From an uncultured Alphaproteobacteria bacterium (GTDB taxonomy: Bacteria; Pseudomonadota; Alphaproteobacteria; RF32; CAG-239): DNA of 64,000 bases. Shown in pieces: positions 17,779-26,191 of the stretch (the first letter of the stretch is position 1; each line of letters opens with the position of its first letter). The notes under the pieces were generated by a model. That model made no database searches. It saw only the letters and a list, made by a program, of their open reading frames with translations, and had not been told where the DNA came from. Both the position numbers and the translations under genes were made by a program. The stretch covers positions 1 to 64,000 of the forward strand of contig CALXVW010000051.1 in assembly GCA_944392185.1 (NCBI GenBank). The letters run 5' to 3'.

Positions 17779-18669
17779 CTACTTCAGAGTATCTGTTATC
17801 ATGGTGGCGGTGAACTCATCGCAACCGGTTATCATGTTTATTATCTCTCCGGTGGTGGCTATTACAACCAAAGCTATGATTATGGCTCCCAGCCACTTCC
17901 AGTTTAAGTTTCCGAAAAATCCTCCTACGGCCACTCCTATAATACCAAATCCCGCAACAACATATATCAAATCTCTTAGACCATTAAATATTTTGCTTCC
18001 TGTATCAATTAAACCGGAGAATATACCATAATCGCTGGAACAACCTGTTATCGCCGAATCCGGCTGATGATCATTACCTGAAGAAGTAATCTGCTCACAG
18101 ACACCGTTTACCTTCTGATATCCATCAGGACATTTTTCTTCTTGTTCACCTTGCTTGTTTTGTTCATCTTGTTCTTTTTCGGGAACATTTTTATCTTCTT
18201 CTGCTTTTTTAGCCTCTTCAGCTTTTCTCTCTTCTTCAGCTTTTTTTGCTTCTTCAGCTTTTTTTGCTTCTTCAGCTTTTTTTGCTTCTTCTGCTTTTCT
18301 TGCTTCTTCTGCTTGTCTAATCTCTTCTGCTCTTTTTGCTGCCGCCTCTTTTAGAGCTTCCTCTCTCTTTTTTTGAGAACTTTCAGAATAATAATCCAAC
18401 TCATCAAACTCTTCTTGGCTGGATTTCTGAATGTTTTCATCTTTTATCTTTTGCTTTAGATCTTTTGCATAACTTTTTACCGCTTCAATTCTTATGCCTT
18501 TCTCATTAAAACGATAAAATGTTCTGCCATTGTCAGACAGCCATTTAACCCCTTCATCCTCTACAATATAGCCGCCCTCTGATTTGGCAAAAACAACGCC
18601 CGGAACCATCATGGTGCTGACAAATACTGCCAAAAGTATTATTTGGCATATCTTCTTCAAATTTATCAT
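17779..18669 (-). CDS. VirB2-like membrane module fused to a KAEE-repeat coiled coil (296 aa)
   Basis: The start at 18669 has GGGAGG upstream and gives a clean signal peptide ending VVFA (residue 28). Next come a folded stretch (about 30-95), a TolA-like Lys-Ala-Glu-Glu coiled coil (about 100-165), and a two-cysteine motif CPDGYQKVNGVCEQ. The C-terminal two-helix module is DLIYVVAGFGIIGVAVGG plus GNLNWKWLGAIIIALVV. That module matches the 113-aa pilin next to it and the module inside the 1514-aa protein, including the (N/S)WKW turn. It may be an elongated pilin, a pilus-base adaptor, or an anchored periplasmic rod. It lies between the pilin gene and the 1514-aa gene. Confidence 0.72.
   Translation of the reverse strand: MINLKKICQIILLAVFVSTMMVPGVVFAKSEGGYIVEDEGVKWLSDNGRTFYRFNEKGIRIEAVKSYAKDLKQKIKDENIQKSSQEEFDELDYYSESSQKKREEALKEAAAKRAEEIRQAEEARKAEEAKKAEEAKKAEEAKKAEEERKAEEAKKAEEDKNVPEKEQDEQNKQGEQEEKCPDGYQKVNGVCEQITSSGNDHQPDSAITGCSSDYGIFSGLIDTGSKIFNGLRDLIYVVAGFGIIGVAVGGFFGNLNWKWLGAIIIALVVIATTGEIINMITGCDEFTATMITDTLK
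18236..18300. repeat. 18-base in-frame repeat encoding KAEEAK units
   Basis: Three near-perfect copies of TTCAGCTTTTTTTGCTTC (plus strand) plus flanking diverged copies encode the Lys-Ala-Glu-Glu-Ala-Lys rod of the 296-aa protein. Each unit contains a run of seven T, so slippage could change rod length by six residues or cause frameshifts. Confidence 0.8.
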
Positions 18670-18803
18670 TGCACCCTCCCGCTTAATTTCTTTCTTGTCC
18701 TTTAATATCAACCAGCCAGACTGATTGATGTTAAAAGAAAGGGGGATAGGCTAAGCGGTTTCCCGTTTTTCCAAGACCCCCTTTGCCCTCTTCCTTGTTT
18801 GGA

Positions 18804-18826
18804 TCGGGCTGCAAATCGCAGCCCGA
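18804..18826 (-). promoter_or_regulatory. strong hairpin between the pilin gene and the downstream fused-pilin gene
   Basis: TCGGGCTGC-AAATC-GCAGCCCGA is a perfect 9-bp stem with a 5-base loop, 21 bases past the pilin stop codon. There is no T run after it, so it is more likely an RNA-stabilising or processing hairpin, or a weak attenuator, than a full terminator. Such hairpins often let an abundant pilin mRNA outnumber the distal operon. Confidence 0.65.
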
Positions 18827-18846
18827 AACCAAAACGAAGGAGAAGA

Positions 18847-19188
18847 TTAGTTGGTAGCATTATCAAATGAGTCTTGGAAACCAGACATATTTTCACCGGT
18901 TGCGTAGTTTACAATTGAACCAGCCGCTGCCAAGATAGCAAGACCTACAGCCAACGAAGCAAACCACTTCCAGTTGACCTTTCCAAAAACCGCACTAAAG
19001 GCCAAGCCAACCAAACCAAAACCACCGACTACGAAAATAATCGTCTTAACGGAGGTAAATACGTTTAAGGCCTTTTGCTGTGATGTCTGCATTACACTGG
19101 TTTGTGCTGACGCATCGCCGGCAAATGTCAACAGTGTAAAGACTGCCACCAAGCAAAATGTCCAAATGTTGTTTTTAATAAATTGCAT
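18847..19188 (-). CDS. virB2: VirB2/TrbC-like pilin
   Basis: 113 aa with signal peptide (MQFIKNNIWTFCLVAVF, cleavage near DASA, about residue 28) and two hydrophobic helices separated by a short basic turn. The helices are IIFVVGGFGLVGLAFSAVF and WKWFASLAVGLAILAAAG, and the protein then ends with a short polar tail. This is the size, topology and sequence style of VirB2/TrbC pilins, which polymerise into the T4SS pilus. It is the first gene of the minus-strand locus, with AAGGAGAAAG before the ATG, and is followed by the hairpin at 18804. Two larger neighbours carry the same module. The pilin role is strongly supported; the pilus itself is inferred. Confidence 0.85.
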   Translation of the reverse strand: MQFIKNNIWTFCLVAVFTLLTFAGDASAQTSVMQTSQQKALNVFTSVKTIIFVVGGFGLVGLAFSAVFGKVNWKWFASLAVGLAILAAAGSIVNYATGENMSGFQDSFDNATN

Positions 19189-19498
19189 TGTCTTTCTCCT
19201 TCATGATATTTTTAGCAAAACTCTTTATACTCTTTTAGAATAACTGATTTTTGCTTTTTTTTCTAGCAAAATTGCTTATACCAAAAAATGGTTAACATAC
19301 TGTTTACACTTGCAAATTTTTGCTGTAACAAAAAATTCACAGTCCTTAAGAAGAAGTAAACGCCCTAAAATCAAGATGATAGTTTTGAGAATCGGATAAT
19401 ATATTTTTTATAAAAATCCACAAATTTGTGCATATTTTTTAGCGACTCTTGCCAAGAGTCGCATTTTGATTTATCAAGTCTTTAGAGGGGTTTATTTT
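19189..19498. promoter_or_regulatory. divergent control region between the T4SS and type IVb pilus operons
   Basis: 310 bases with no gene, very AT-rich. It must carry the promoters of both the virB2-led minus-strand operon and the plus-strand pilus operon. I see no unambiguous -35/-10 pair. On the minus strand TTTTGCT and AGCAAAA repeats lie about 55-80 bases before the virB2 start and could be operator half-sites. The clearest element is the hairpin at 19442. Confidence 0.6.
19442..19462 (+). promoter_or_regulatory. perfect hairpin upstream of the pilus operon start
   Basis: GCGACTCTT-GCC-AAGAGTCGC forms a 9-bp stem with a 3-base loop and ends 36 bases before the first ATG of the pilus operon. 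It is followed by ATTTTGATTT, too weak for a standard terminator. It may be a leader hairpin, an attenuator, or a DNA operator palindrome. Confidence 0.6.
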
Positions 19499-21187
19499 AT
19501 GCCAAAAACAGGTTTAAAAACTTTTGTTTACAGCTTTTCCGTATCCTTGTTCGCTATTTTTGCCGCTAACGGGGTATATTGGCATGACCGCCCTTCTAAA
19601 ACTTCTGATCTTAAAATTTCCAGCAAAAATATCACGCTTTTCTTAAAAGATGCGGCAAACAACCCCTCTCATAATGTCGCACCCGTAAAGAAAATCGCAC
19701 TCAGTGTACTGCCTGAACTAAAACACGGCAGCCCTTCTGCCGTTCCTGAAGATGAAATTATTATGGCTGATGACTTTGATCTGCCGGAAATTCCGCTGGA
19801 GCTTTCACTCCCCTCTTTAGAATCTCCTTTGCAAGAAAAAAAAGATGTCAAACTTGCTGAAAATGCTGCCCCTAAACCTACATTAATAAGACAGGAAACT
19901 CAGGAGCCGCCACAGCCGGATAAAATCGTTATTCCTCTTGAGGCTCCTCAATCCAAAGGTCTTGTCCGCCCCAAAAAAGCCGAAGAATTTTCTGCTCCGG
20001 AATCTTTGCTCATAAGCGAGCACCCCTCTAAAGAAAAGCAAAAATTTCCGAATCTTTTGTTGGCTACGAATGAGGCCTTTCAAAATGAAACACCGTCTGA
20101 TACCTTTGCTGCTGCCTTAAAAGATGAAGATGCCGACCTTTTGCTTCCTCTCGAAAAGAGCGGCGACAATAAACCATCGTCAAAAAATATTATCAAAGTG
20201 GCCGCAGACAATGCCGTAAATCAAGTCGCTCTGGCAGATAAATCCATCCCTGTTCATAGTATGGAGAAAAATATATCCTCAAACGATCTTTCATTCTCAA
20301 AAGCTTCTTCCCCCTCGTGGGAAAGTATGGCTGACAGCAAAACAACAGATTCCCCTTGGCTTGTTGCAAAAGCTGACGGCGCTCTAAAAAACCAAAAAAT
20401 TTCAGAAGAAGCATTCTACCAACAAGATGCCGCAAACATTAAAGGCGCTCTTAGCCCCAATACCCCCTCCGGCAATGGGGTTAAGGTTGCGTCAGAAACC
20501 GTAAAAAATCTTCTTATTCCCATTCCGGAAGATATTTTAAATGATGAGAACCTAACTCCTCAACTATCTTACACCCCAAAAGAAACAAGCGGAAAAGAAG
20601 ATGCCCCTAAAGATACAACCGCCGATGCTTCTTCTTTATCATCACCAACTCCGACAACGCCTGCAGCCTCATCGACAGAGACTAAAACTACCTCCGACGA
20701 GCAAAAAAACAAATTGCTTGCATCTCTTGATGCTATTTTTAGTGCAAGTTCAATCAAAAATAAAACCCCTCCAAAAGAAGAAAAAAAGAATCTTCTCAGC
20801 AGTGTACGAAAAAAAATACAAAAACGCAGCAGTGTCGGCAAAATTATGCCTACCGAGATGAGGCTTTCTTTTCAACCAAACCGCGCCGAAATATCCGGAC
20901 AAACTTTGCGCTGGATACAGGCCTTTGCCACCAAAGCGGCTGAAAATAACAATATGACCATTGAAATAAGAATTGATGGCACCAGCGCCATGGATCTTCA
21001 ACAAAAAAGACTTAATCTCTTACATAATATATTGACCGATAAAGGTGTCGAATACAGCAAAATAAATACTGTATTCACTCAACGAGAACCAAACTCGTTT
21101 ATTATTAAAACCATTACCCACAATAACCAGAAAGGAGCCAACGGAAATTTAAATAAAGCGTCTAACGGATATTACATCCAATGGTAA
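19499..21187 (+). CDS. pilus-operon protein with C-terminal OmpA-like domain
   Basis: 562 aa from the ATG at 19499, which has AGAGGGG upstream. An N-terminal hydrophobic segment (about residues 5-24) is a signal peptide or anchor. Residues 40-440 are a long low-complexity, Pro/Ser/Lys/Glu-rich linker. The last ~115 residues look like a degenerate OmpA-type peptidoglycan-binding domain: LSFQPNRAEIS, then IEIRIDGTSAMDLQQKRL, then FTQREPNSFII. OmpA-like domains occur in pilus and T4SS loci (for example DotK/IcmN), where they tie the machine to the cell wall. That role is inferred. It is the first gene of the pilus operon. Confidence 0.6.
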   Translation: MPKTGLKTFVYSFSVSLFAIFAANGVYWHDRPSKTSDLKISSKNITLFLKDAANNPSHNVAPVKKIALSVLPELKHGSPSAVPEDEIIMADDFDLPEIPLELSLPSLESPLQEKKDVKLAENAAPKPTLIRQETQEPPQPDKIVIPLEAPQSKGLVRPKKAEEFSAPESLLISEHPSKEKQKFPNLLLATNEAFQNETPSDTFAAALKDEDADLLLPLEKSGDNKPSSKNIIKVAADNAVNQVALADKSIPVHSMEKNISSNDLSFSKASSPSWESMADSKTTDSPWLVAKADGALKNQKISEEAFYQQDAANIKGALSPNTPSGNGVKVASETVKNLLIPIPEDILNDENLTPQLSYTPKETSGKEDAPKDTTADASSLSSPTPTTPAASSTETKTTSDEQKNKLLASLDAIFSASSIKNKTPPKEEKKNLLSSVRKKIQKRSSVGKIMPTEMRLSFQPNRAEISGQTLRWIQAFATKAAENNNMTIEIRIDGTSAMDLQQKRLNLLHNILTDKGVEYSKINTVFTQREPNSFIIKTITHNNQKGANGNLNKASNGYYIQW

Positions 21188-21244
21188 TAAGTCTTGAGAG
21201 GCGCTTGATTATTTATTTTTCAGTATGTATGATAGGAAAAAAAT

Positions 21245-21985
21245 ATGACAAATTCTAATCCGAGGATAGCAAAAATGAACCAAACTTTACGGCACGGCGC
21301 GTCTGCGCTAATGATCTTTCTTATAACAGGGTGCAGCCATTGGGATCTGTTTGGCGCCGGAAACACTTATGTCGAAGATACACCGACAGCCGTAAGCTCC
21401 TCTGCCACACAAATGCCCGCATCTGCGGCTCCTGTTATGACTGTGGAAACTCAAACGGAGGCTCTTATTGTTCCTCCTGAACAGAATAATGATAGTGATT
21501 TTATTAATTATCGACAATCTGCGGCAGATTATCGTGAGTTTGGTGAGCGCGCTCCAAGAGATCAAGATATCGTTACTTCCGGAGCCGGAAGTAATATGGC
21601 GGCGTCTATCCCTCCAACCATTGAGGAAGAAGTAACAGACTACGAAGAAGAAATTAATGCGGCGATTGAAGAAAATTCAGACAGCAGCCAGTCGCAACAA
21701 TCTGTTGGCGAAGACCCCGTAGAAGATTGGCTGGCTGAAGAAGGTAGTACGCTTAAAGGCCTGTTGACCGATTGGAGTGAAAGAGCCGGCTGGAGATTGA
21801 TTTGGAACAGTAACCGCAATTACACTTTAGCCGCAGGCGCAATGTTTAGAGGGCGTTTTGCCGATGTGAGCTCTGCTTTAATCAGAACCTTTGCCAGAGC
21901 AAAACCTGCTCCGGTGGCAACTTTTTATAAAGGAAACAGAGTCTTAGTTGTTGAGACCATGGAGGATGAGAATGCATATAACTAA
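21245..21985 (+). CDS. pilL: PilL/TcpQ-type lipoprotein of the type IVb pilus
   Basis: 246 aa; AGGAAAA precedes the ATG. The N-terminus ends in the lipobox LITGCSHW, so it is a lipoprotein. After an acidic linker, the last ~90 residues (GSTLKGLLTDWSERAGWRLI to VLVVETM) match the TcpQ/PilL C-terminal domain style found beside type IVb secretins, which helps secretin stability and outer-membrane targeting. It overlaps the secretin gene by 14 bases. The symbol follows the IncI/R64 thin-pilus naming and is by analogy. Confidence 0.72.
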   Translation: MTNSNPRIAKMNQTLRHGASALMIFLITGCSHWDLFGAGNTYVEDTPTAVSSSATQMPASAAPVMTVETQTEALIVPPEQNNDSDFINYRQSAADYREFGERAPRDQDIVTSGAGSNMAASIPPTIEEEVTDYEEEINAAIEENSDSSQSQQSVGEDPVEDWLAEEGSTLKGLLTDWSERAGWRLIWNSNRNYTLAAGAMFRGRFADVSSALIRTFARAKPAPVATFYKGNRVLVVETMEDENAYN

Positions 21986-23573
21986 TTGGAAAAAACTTGG
22001 ATTTGGAATGTTGGCGGCAGCATTCGCAGCCTCTTGTTCTATATCTACAAATTTAGATGCAACAATTGATCGTGAAGTAGAAGCCGCGACAAAACTTAAA
22101 GAGGCCGCTAAGGCACCTACTCCTTTGGCAAATCAAGACCTGATTAAGGTTAAGGATGAAATTTGGCTTGGTAATACGAGCGAAATTGAATATGAAGGAG
22201 AACCCTTGCCCGCTTATCTTGAGGGAAAAAACGGTATTACTTTGGTCAGCAATCGGCCGATTACTTTGTTTGAAATCGGAGATATGATCAACAAAACAAC
22301 GTCTTTGGGCGTTCGTTATGCGCCACAGCTTGAGACAGATGTTAAATCTAAGGGCGCAGCAAACAAACCAACGGCAGAAGCTATTAATACCGACTGGGCA
22401 GAGCCTGATAAAATGCTGGTTTCTTACCAGGGGCCTTTAAGCGGGCTGCTGGATGAAATTGCCTCTCGTTTCGGAATTTGGTGGAGATATGAAAAGAAAG
22501 AAATTCATTTCTATAAATTTATTACCAAGACTTTTGTCGTCTATAGCTTACCGACAAAACCGAATTTGACGGTTACTGTCGGCGGAAGCCAAAGCGGAAG
22601 CGGCGGAAGCTCTTCTGTGAACTTGAATAACTCCGCAGAAGTTGAGCTTTGGGGCAATTTTGAGAAGAGCATTACCTCTATGATCAGTGATGGTGCTAAA
22701 CTTACAATGTCTCCGGCAGACGGGACCATAACTTTAACGGCAACACCTAATGATATCAAAAAAGTCGCAAAATACATCAATGAACAAAATGCTCGCTTGT
22801 CAAGACAGGTTGCTATTAGTGTTAAAGTGTTACAGGTAACCATCTCAGATACCGATAATTACGGCCTAGACTTGAGCGCTACTTTTAAAGACGGGGTTAC
22901 TTCTATAGGTGTAACTGGATCAACAAGCATCAGTTCTGCTGAATCTGTCGGCAATACCTTGAGCTGGGGAATCCTAAACAAGCCCTGGACTGCAGATGCG
23001 GCGGTTAAAGCCTTGTCTCAACGGAATAATACCAGCTTGGTGACCAGCGGTACTGTTACCACGCTTAATAATAAACCCGCTCCAATTCAGGTTACTCAAA
23101 AGCAAAACTACATTGCTGAAATGACAAAAACAAATAGCGGAACAACAGGTGACAACTACGATATTTCCGTTACGACGGAAGAAGTTGAAACCGGATTTAC
23201 TCTCGATGTTTTGCCAAGAATCCTTGAACACGGCAGAATGCTCGTGATGTTCAACATGACACTGTCTGACCTTGTTTCTCTTGATAAGGTTGAGTTTGGC
23301 GCCGAAGATGAAAACCAATATATTCAGAACCCGCATATTGAATCTAGAGCCTTTACTCAAGAGGTGGCTATGACTTCAGGAGAATCTCTTATCTTGACCG
23401 GATATGAAAGAGTTAATAATTCTACAACCAAAGAAGGAACAGGATCTGCTGAAAATTCTTTACTCGGCGGCGTTGCTAACGCTGAAAAAGAACGCAGTGT
23501 TTTAGTTATCATTCTCACTCCGGTAGTGCTAGAAACACCTTTATCCCCGGAATCTAGAATGTCTATGAATTAA
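21972..23573 (+). CDS. pilN: PilN-type outer-membrane lipoprotein secretin
   Basis: 533 aa from the ATG at 21972, chosen because GGAGG lies just upstream. Signal and lipobox AAFAASCS mark a lipoprotein. The N-terminal half contains the periplasmic domains, and a Gly/Ser loop (GGSQSGSGGSSS) lies near residue 205. The C-terminal half has secretin features: TSLVTSGTVTTLNNKPAPIQV, then VETGFTLDVLPRIL, then MTSGESLILTGYE. This pattern is that of type IVb pilus secretins (PilN/BfpB). It would form the outer-membrane channel for the pilus. Order with the flanking genes matches R64 pilL-pilN-pilO. Confidence 0.9.
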   Translation: MHITNWKKLGFGMLAAAFAASCSISTNLDATIDREVEAATKLKEAAKAPTPLANQDLIKVKDEIWLGNTSEIEYEGEPLPAYLEGKNGITLVSNRPITLFEIGDMINKTTSLGVRYAPQLETDVKSKGAANKPTAEAINTDWAEPDKMLVSYQGPLSGLLDEIASRFGIWWRYEKKEIHFYKFITKTFVVYSLPTKPNLTVTVGGSQSGSGGSSSVNLNNSAEVELWGNFEKSITSMISDGAKLTMSPADGTITLTATPNDIKKVAKYINEQNARLSRQVAISVKVLQVTISDTDNYGLDLSATFKDGVTSIGVTGSTSISSAESVGNTLSWGILNKPWTADAAVKALSQRNNTSLVTSGTVTTLNNKPAPIQVTQKQNYIAEMTKTNSGTTGDNYDISVTTEEVETGFTLDVLPRILEHGRMLVMFNMTLSDLVSLDKVEFGAEDENQYIQNPHIESRAFTQEVAMTSGESLILTGYERVNNSTTKEGTGSAENSLLGGVANAEKERSVLVIILTPVVLETPLSPESRMSMN

Positions 23574-23592
23574 TTCACTAAGGAGAAAACTG

Positions 23593-24870
23593 GTGCTGGA
23601 AGAAGCCAAACTGCTTGATGATGATATTGAAAAAACCTCAGCAAAAAGAACCTGGGGAACATCAATTACGGTTGATGGCATGACTTATGCCACCAGTTTA
23701 TTCTGGCAACCTCTACAAAATACCAGCGATCCGTTCCAAGAAGTGGAAGAAGCTTCCGCCGGCGTATTGGAAGGCGCTGATTTATTCTGTATTAAAGGCG
23801 GAAAAGCTCCTCAATTTGGTATTTGCGTTTCTCATGAAGGATATAAAAACGGAGAAACCGTCGGTGCCGTGGCCCTGGCAACTGCTTTGTCCGATGTGGG
23901 ATCTTATGTCGCTGTATTCAAAACCCAAGAAGGATGGTGGTACGTTTGTATTCGAAACGATATTATCCTTTCTGACGGCGACATGCTTTTCTTGAGTGAA
24001 GACGAAGCCAAAGAGCAGTTTATGTCTATGCTCGCCGTGCCTGATTGGGGGAAGAAAATTGCCCCTAAAGAATGGGCTATTGAAGAAACGGAGGAATTGG
24101 ACCTTGGCGATTTGCTTATGCGAGGGGCTAAATCTAAACTCCAAAAGATTAAAGCGTTGCGCGGCACGAAGCTTTTCATGGTTATTGCTATTTCTGCTGT
24201 GGTTGGAATTTGGTTGTTATCCAGCCTAATTGACACTATCTTCTTAACCCCTACAGTCAGGCCCGTTGTTGTTCCCGTTAAGCCTAAAGCTATTCAAAAG
24301 GCGGAACCGATCGTCGAAATTAAACCATGGGAAAAGGTTCCTAATGCAAAAGAAGTTATGAAAAATTGTTATGACGGAATTGTGGCATTAAATAAAATCC
24401 TGCCCCCAGGATGGGATATCGGAACAATTTCCTGTTCCAACGGAAGTGCTGCAACTACTTGGAAAAGAAGTGTGGGACAAATTGCTTGGGCTCAAAAAGC
24501 TCTTGATGATTCAGGGCTGCACTTTTCCGGAAGAAGCTTTTCTTCTAAAGGAGATGACCTTTCGGCTACTTTATCTTTACCAAAGGCTGAAGAGCTTCTG
24601 AACCCGCCTCAAAAAAATCTACTTGATTTGCAAGATGACATCAATAACACCTTTCAATCAATCGGGGTTAATATTGCTTTGTCTATCGGAGCGGCAAAAT
24701 CTTCTACCGGAGTAAATTATCGAACCCTTCAGTTTTCTTTGAATTCTGAATATAATCCATTGACTTGGATCAATTTGTTAACAAAATATTCAGGACTTGA
24801 TATTAAACTAATTTCATATTCGCCACAAACTAAGCTATGGCATTACGAGGGAGCTATCTATGTTTTATAA
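23593..24870 (+). CDS. pilO: PilO2-type pilus assembly protein
   Basis: 425 aa from a GTG start with AAGGAG about 8 bases upstream. A cytoplasmic domain (1-185) is followed by one membrane span (about 193-212, MVIAISAVVGIWLLSSL) and a periplasmic domain. The layout and operon position after the secretin match PilO2 of the IncI-type pilus, an inner-membrane platform protein that contacts the assembly ATPase and PilP. The last 11 bases overlap the next gene. No odd features. Confidence 0.75.
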   Translation: MLEEAKLLDDDIEKTSAKRTWGTSITVDGMTYATSLFWQPLQNTSDPFQEVEEASAGVLEGADLFCIKGGKAPQFGICVSHEGYKNGETVGAVALATALSDVGSYVAVFKTQEGWWYVCIRNDIILSDGDMLFLSEDEAKEQFMSMLAVPDWGKKIAPKEWAIEETEELDLGDLLMRGAKSKLQKIKALRGTKLFMVIAISAVVGIWLLSSLIDTIFLTPTVRPVVVPVKPKAIQKAEPIVEIKPWEKVPNAKEVMKNCYDGIVALNKILPPGWDIGTISCSNGSAATTWKRSVGQIAWAQKALDDSGLHFSGRSFSSKGDDLSATLSLPKAEELLNPPQKNLLDLQDDINNTFQSIGVNIALSIGAAKSSTGVNYRTLQFSLNSEYNPLTWINLLTKYSGLDIKLISYSPQTKLWHYEGAIYVL

Positions 24871-26185
24871 ATTAAAAAATATTTTAGGTGTGTCTGCGTT
24901 GACTCTGGTTGTTGCCGCCAGTTATAATCCTTTATATGCTCAGGGTGTGGTTACCCTTTCTGAAGAAGCAATGTTTGATGAGGAGAATAATAATACTTCT
25001 CCCAGTGTCCCGAATGATGCTCCTTTGTTTGGAAACGCGGCTCCTTCCGTTTCAGAATCTTCCATAACAACAGAAGCTCCCGCTTCTGCCGATAACACTC
25101 AAACACCTCCTGTTGAAGACATATCCTTGCCGGTTATGCCTGCGGAAATGCTTAATCAGCCAGGGGCAGGGGTCGGTTTGTTAGGAACAAATGATGCGGA
25201 GGAAATAGATGATTCTGTTTTTGATCAAATGTCTGATATTGAAAAACAGACTGCCTTGCTTAATCTTGAATTGAGACGTGAAAAAGTAAAGAATGAAATC
25301 GAAGCTATAAAAAACCAAAGAAAACAAGCTATTCTTCAAGAAAAAGAAAAAGCCGAAGAAAAAGAAAGACGTAAAGTTGAATGGGAAAAAGAACAAGAAC
25401 AAAAGGTTTTGCAGGAGCAGCAAAAACTTAGAGAGCTTGATATTCAGTTTGAAAAAGAAAGACAAGAACGCCTGTTAAATGCTTATAAAAATGATATGCT
25501 GGCCGCAAATCAGGAGTGGATTGCTCATGAGGGCTCACTTTATAAACAGATAGAAAATTTAAAAGAGGAAAATAAATCTCTTCTAAATGATATGAAAACA
25601 AAATTAAAAGGCATTAAAACAAATGTTGAGCAGGCTTCTCAACAATCTTCAAAAGCCATCGCTGATTATCAAAAGGAAATTGACAATCTTCAAACACAGA
25701 TTTCTGTATTAAAAGCTCGTATAGATGCTCAAGAACGTGAAATCGAAAAAAGAAATCCTTTTGAAGAGCAAGCTCTCCAAGATGCCCAAAAGGCTGCAGA
25801 GCCAGAAGCCACTATTGAAGAAGCAATTATTCCCGAATTAAAATTGGCGAATATGTACGCGGTTATGGAAATCAGAGGCCAGGGCGGAGAGTTGATTGCT
25901 AAATTGATCAATCAAGACGGAACTCCTTTTTATGTTAAGGAAGGAACTGCTCTCCAAAGCGGACATACCGTAAGTGAAATTACATCAACTTATGTTTGCG
26001 CCGAAAAAGACGGTATTAAAGATTATCTCTATTTTGCCGCCGGAGGCATATTGCCGTTAGAACAACCAAAATCGAACATCAAGCCTTCTTTGCCGGAAGG
26101 CACTGTTGAGCAACAAGAGGTTAAACCGGCTTTTGCAACCAGTGTTGGTGTTCCGGGGCTTGGAAAGTCTATGATTGCCAGGTAA
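24860..26185 (+). CDS. pilP: PilP-type periplasmic pilus protein with an added coiled coil
   Basis: 441 aa with signal peptide (residues 1-27, ending PLYAQ), an acidic linker, a long charged coiled coil (about residues 115-300, very Glu/Lys/Gln-rich) and a C-terminal PilP-like domain (about 330-405: LANMYAVMEIRGQGGEL to VSEITSTYVCAEK). PilP of IncI pili is a small periplasmic protein linking inner and outer membrane subcomplexes. Here it is roughly three times the usual length because of the coiled coil, echoing the coiled-coil excess of the T4SS half. Seven bases separate it from pilQ. Confidence 0.72.
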   Translation: MFYKLKNILGVSALTLVVAASYNPLYAQGVVTLSEEAMFDEENNNTSPSVPNDAPLFGNAAPSVSESSITTEAPASADNTQTPPVEDISLPVMPAEMLNQPGAGVGLLGTNDAEEIDDSVFDQMSDIEKQTALLNLELRREKVKNEIEAIKNQRKQAILQEKEKAEEKERRKVEWEKEQEQKVLQEQQKLRELDIQFEKERQERLLNAYKNDMLAANQEWIAHEGSLYKQIENLKEENKSLLNDMKTKLKGIKTNVEQASQQSSKAIADYQKEIDNLQTQISVLKARIDAQEREIEKRNPFEEQALQDAQKAAEPEATIEEAIIPELKLANMYAVMEIRGQGGELIAKLINQDGTPFYVKEGTALQSGHTVSEITSTYVCAEKDGIKDYLYFAAGGILPLEQPKSNIKPSLPEGTVEQQEVKPAFATSVGVPGLGKSMIAR

Positions 26186-26191
26186 TGTTCA

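Noticed and set aside
18100..18376. TolA identity for the 296-aa protein
   Set aside because: The KAEE rod resembles TolA domain II, but the membrane segments are C-terminal and VirB2-like, and no tol/pal genes are nearby.
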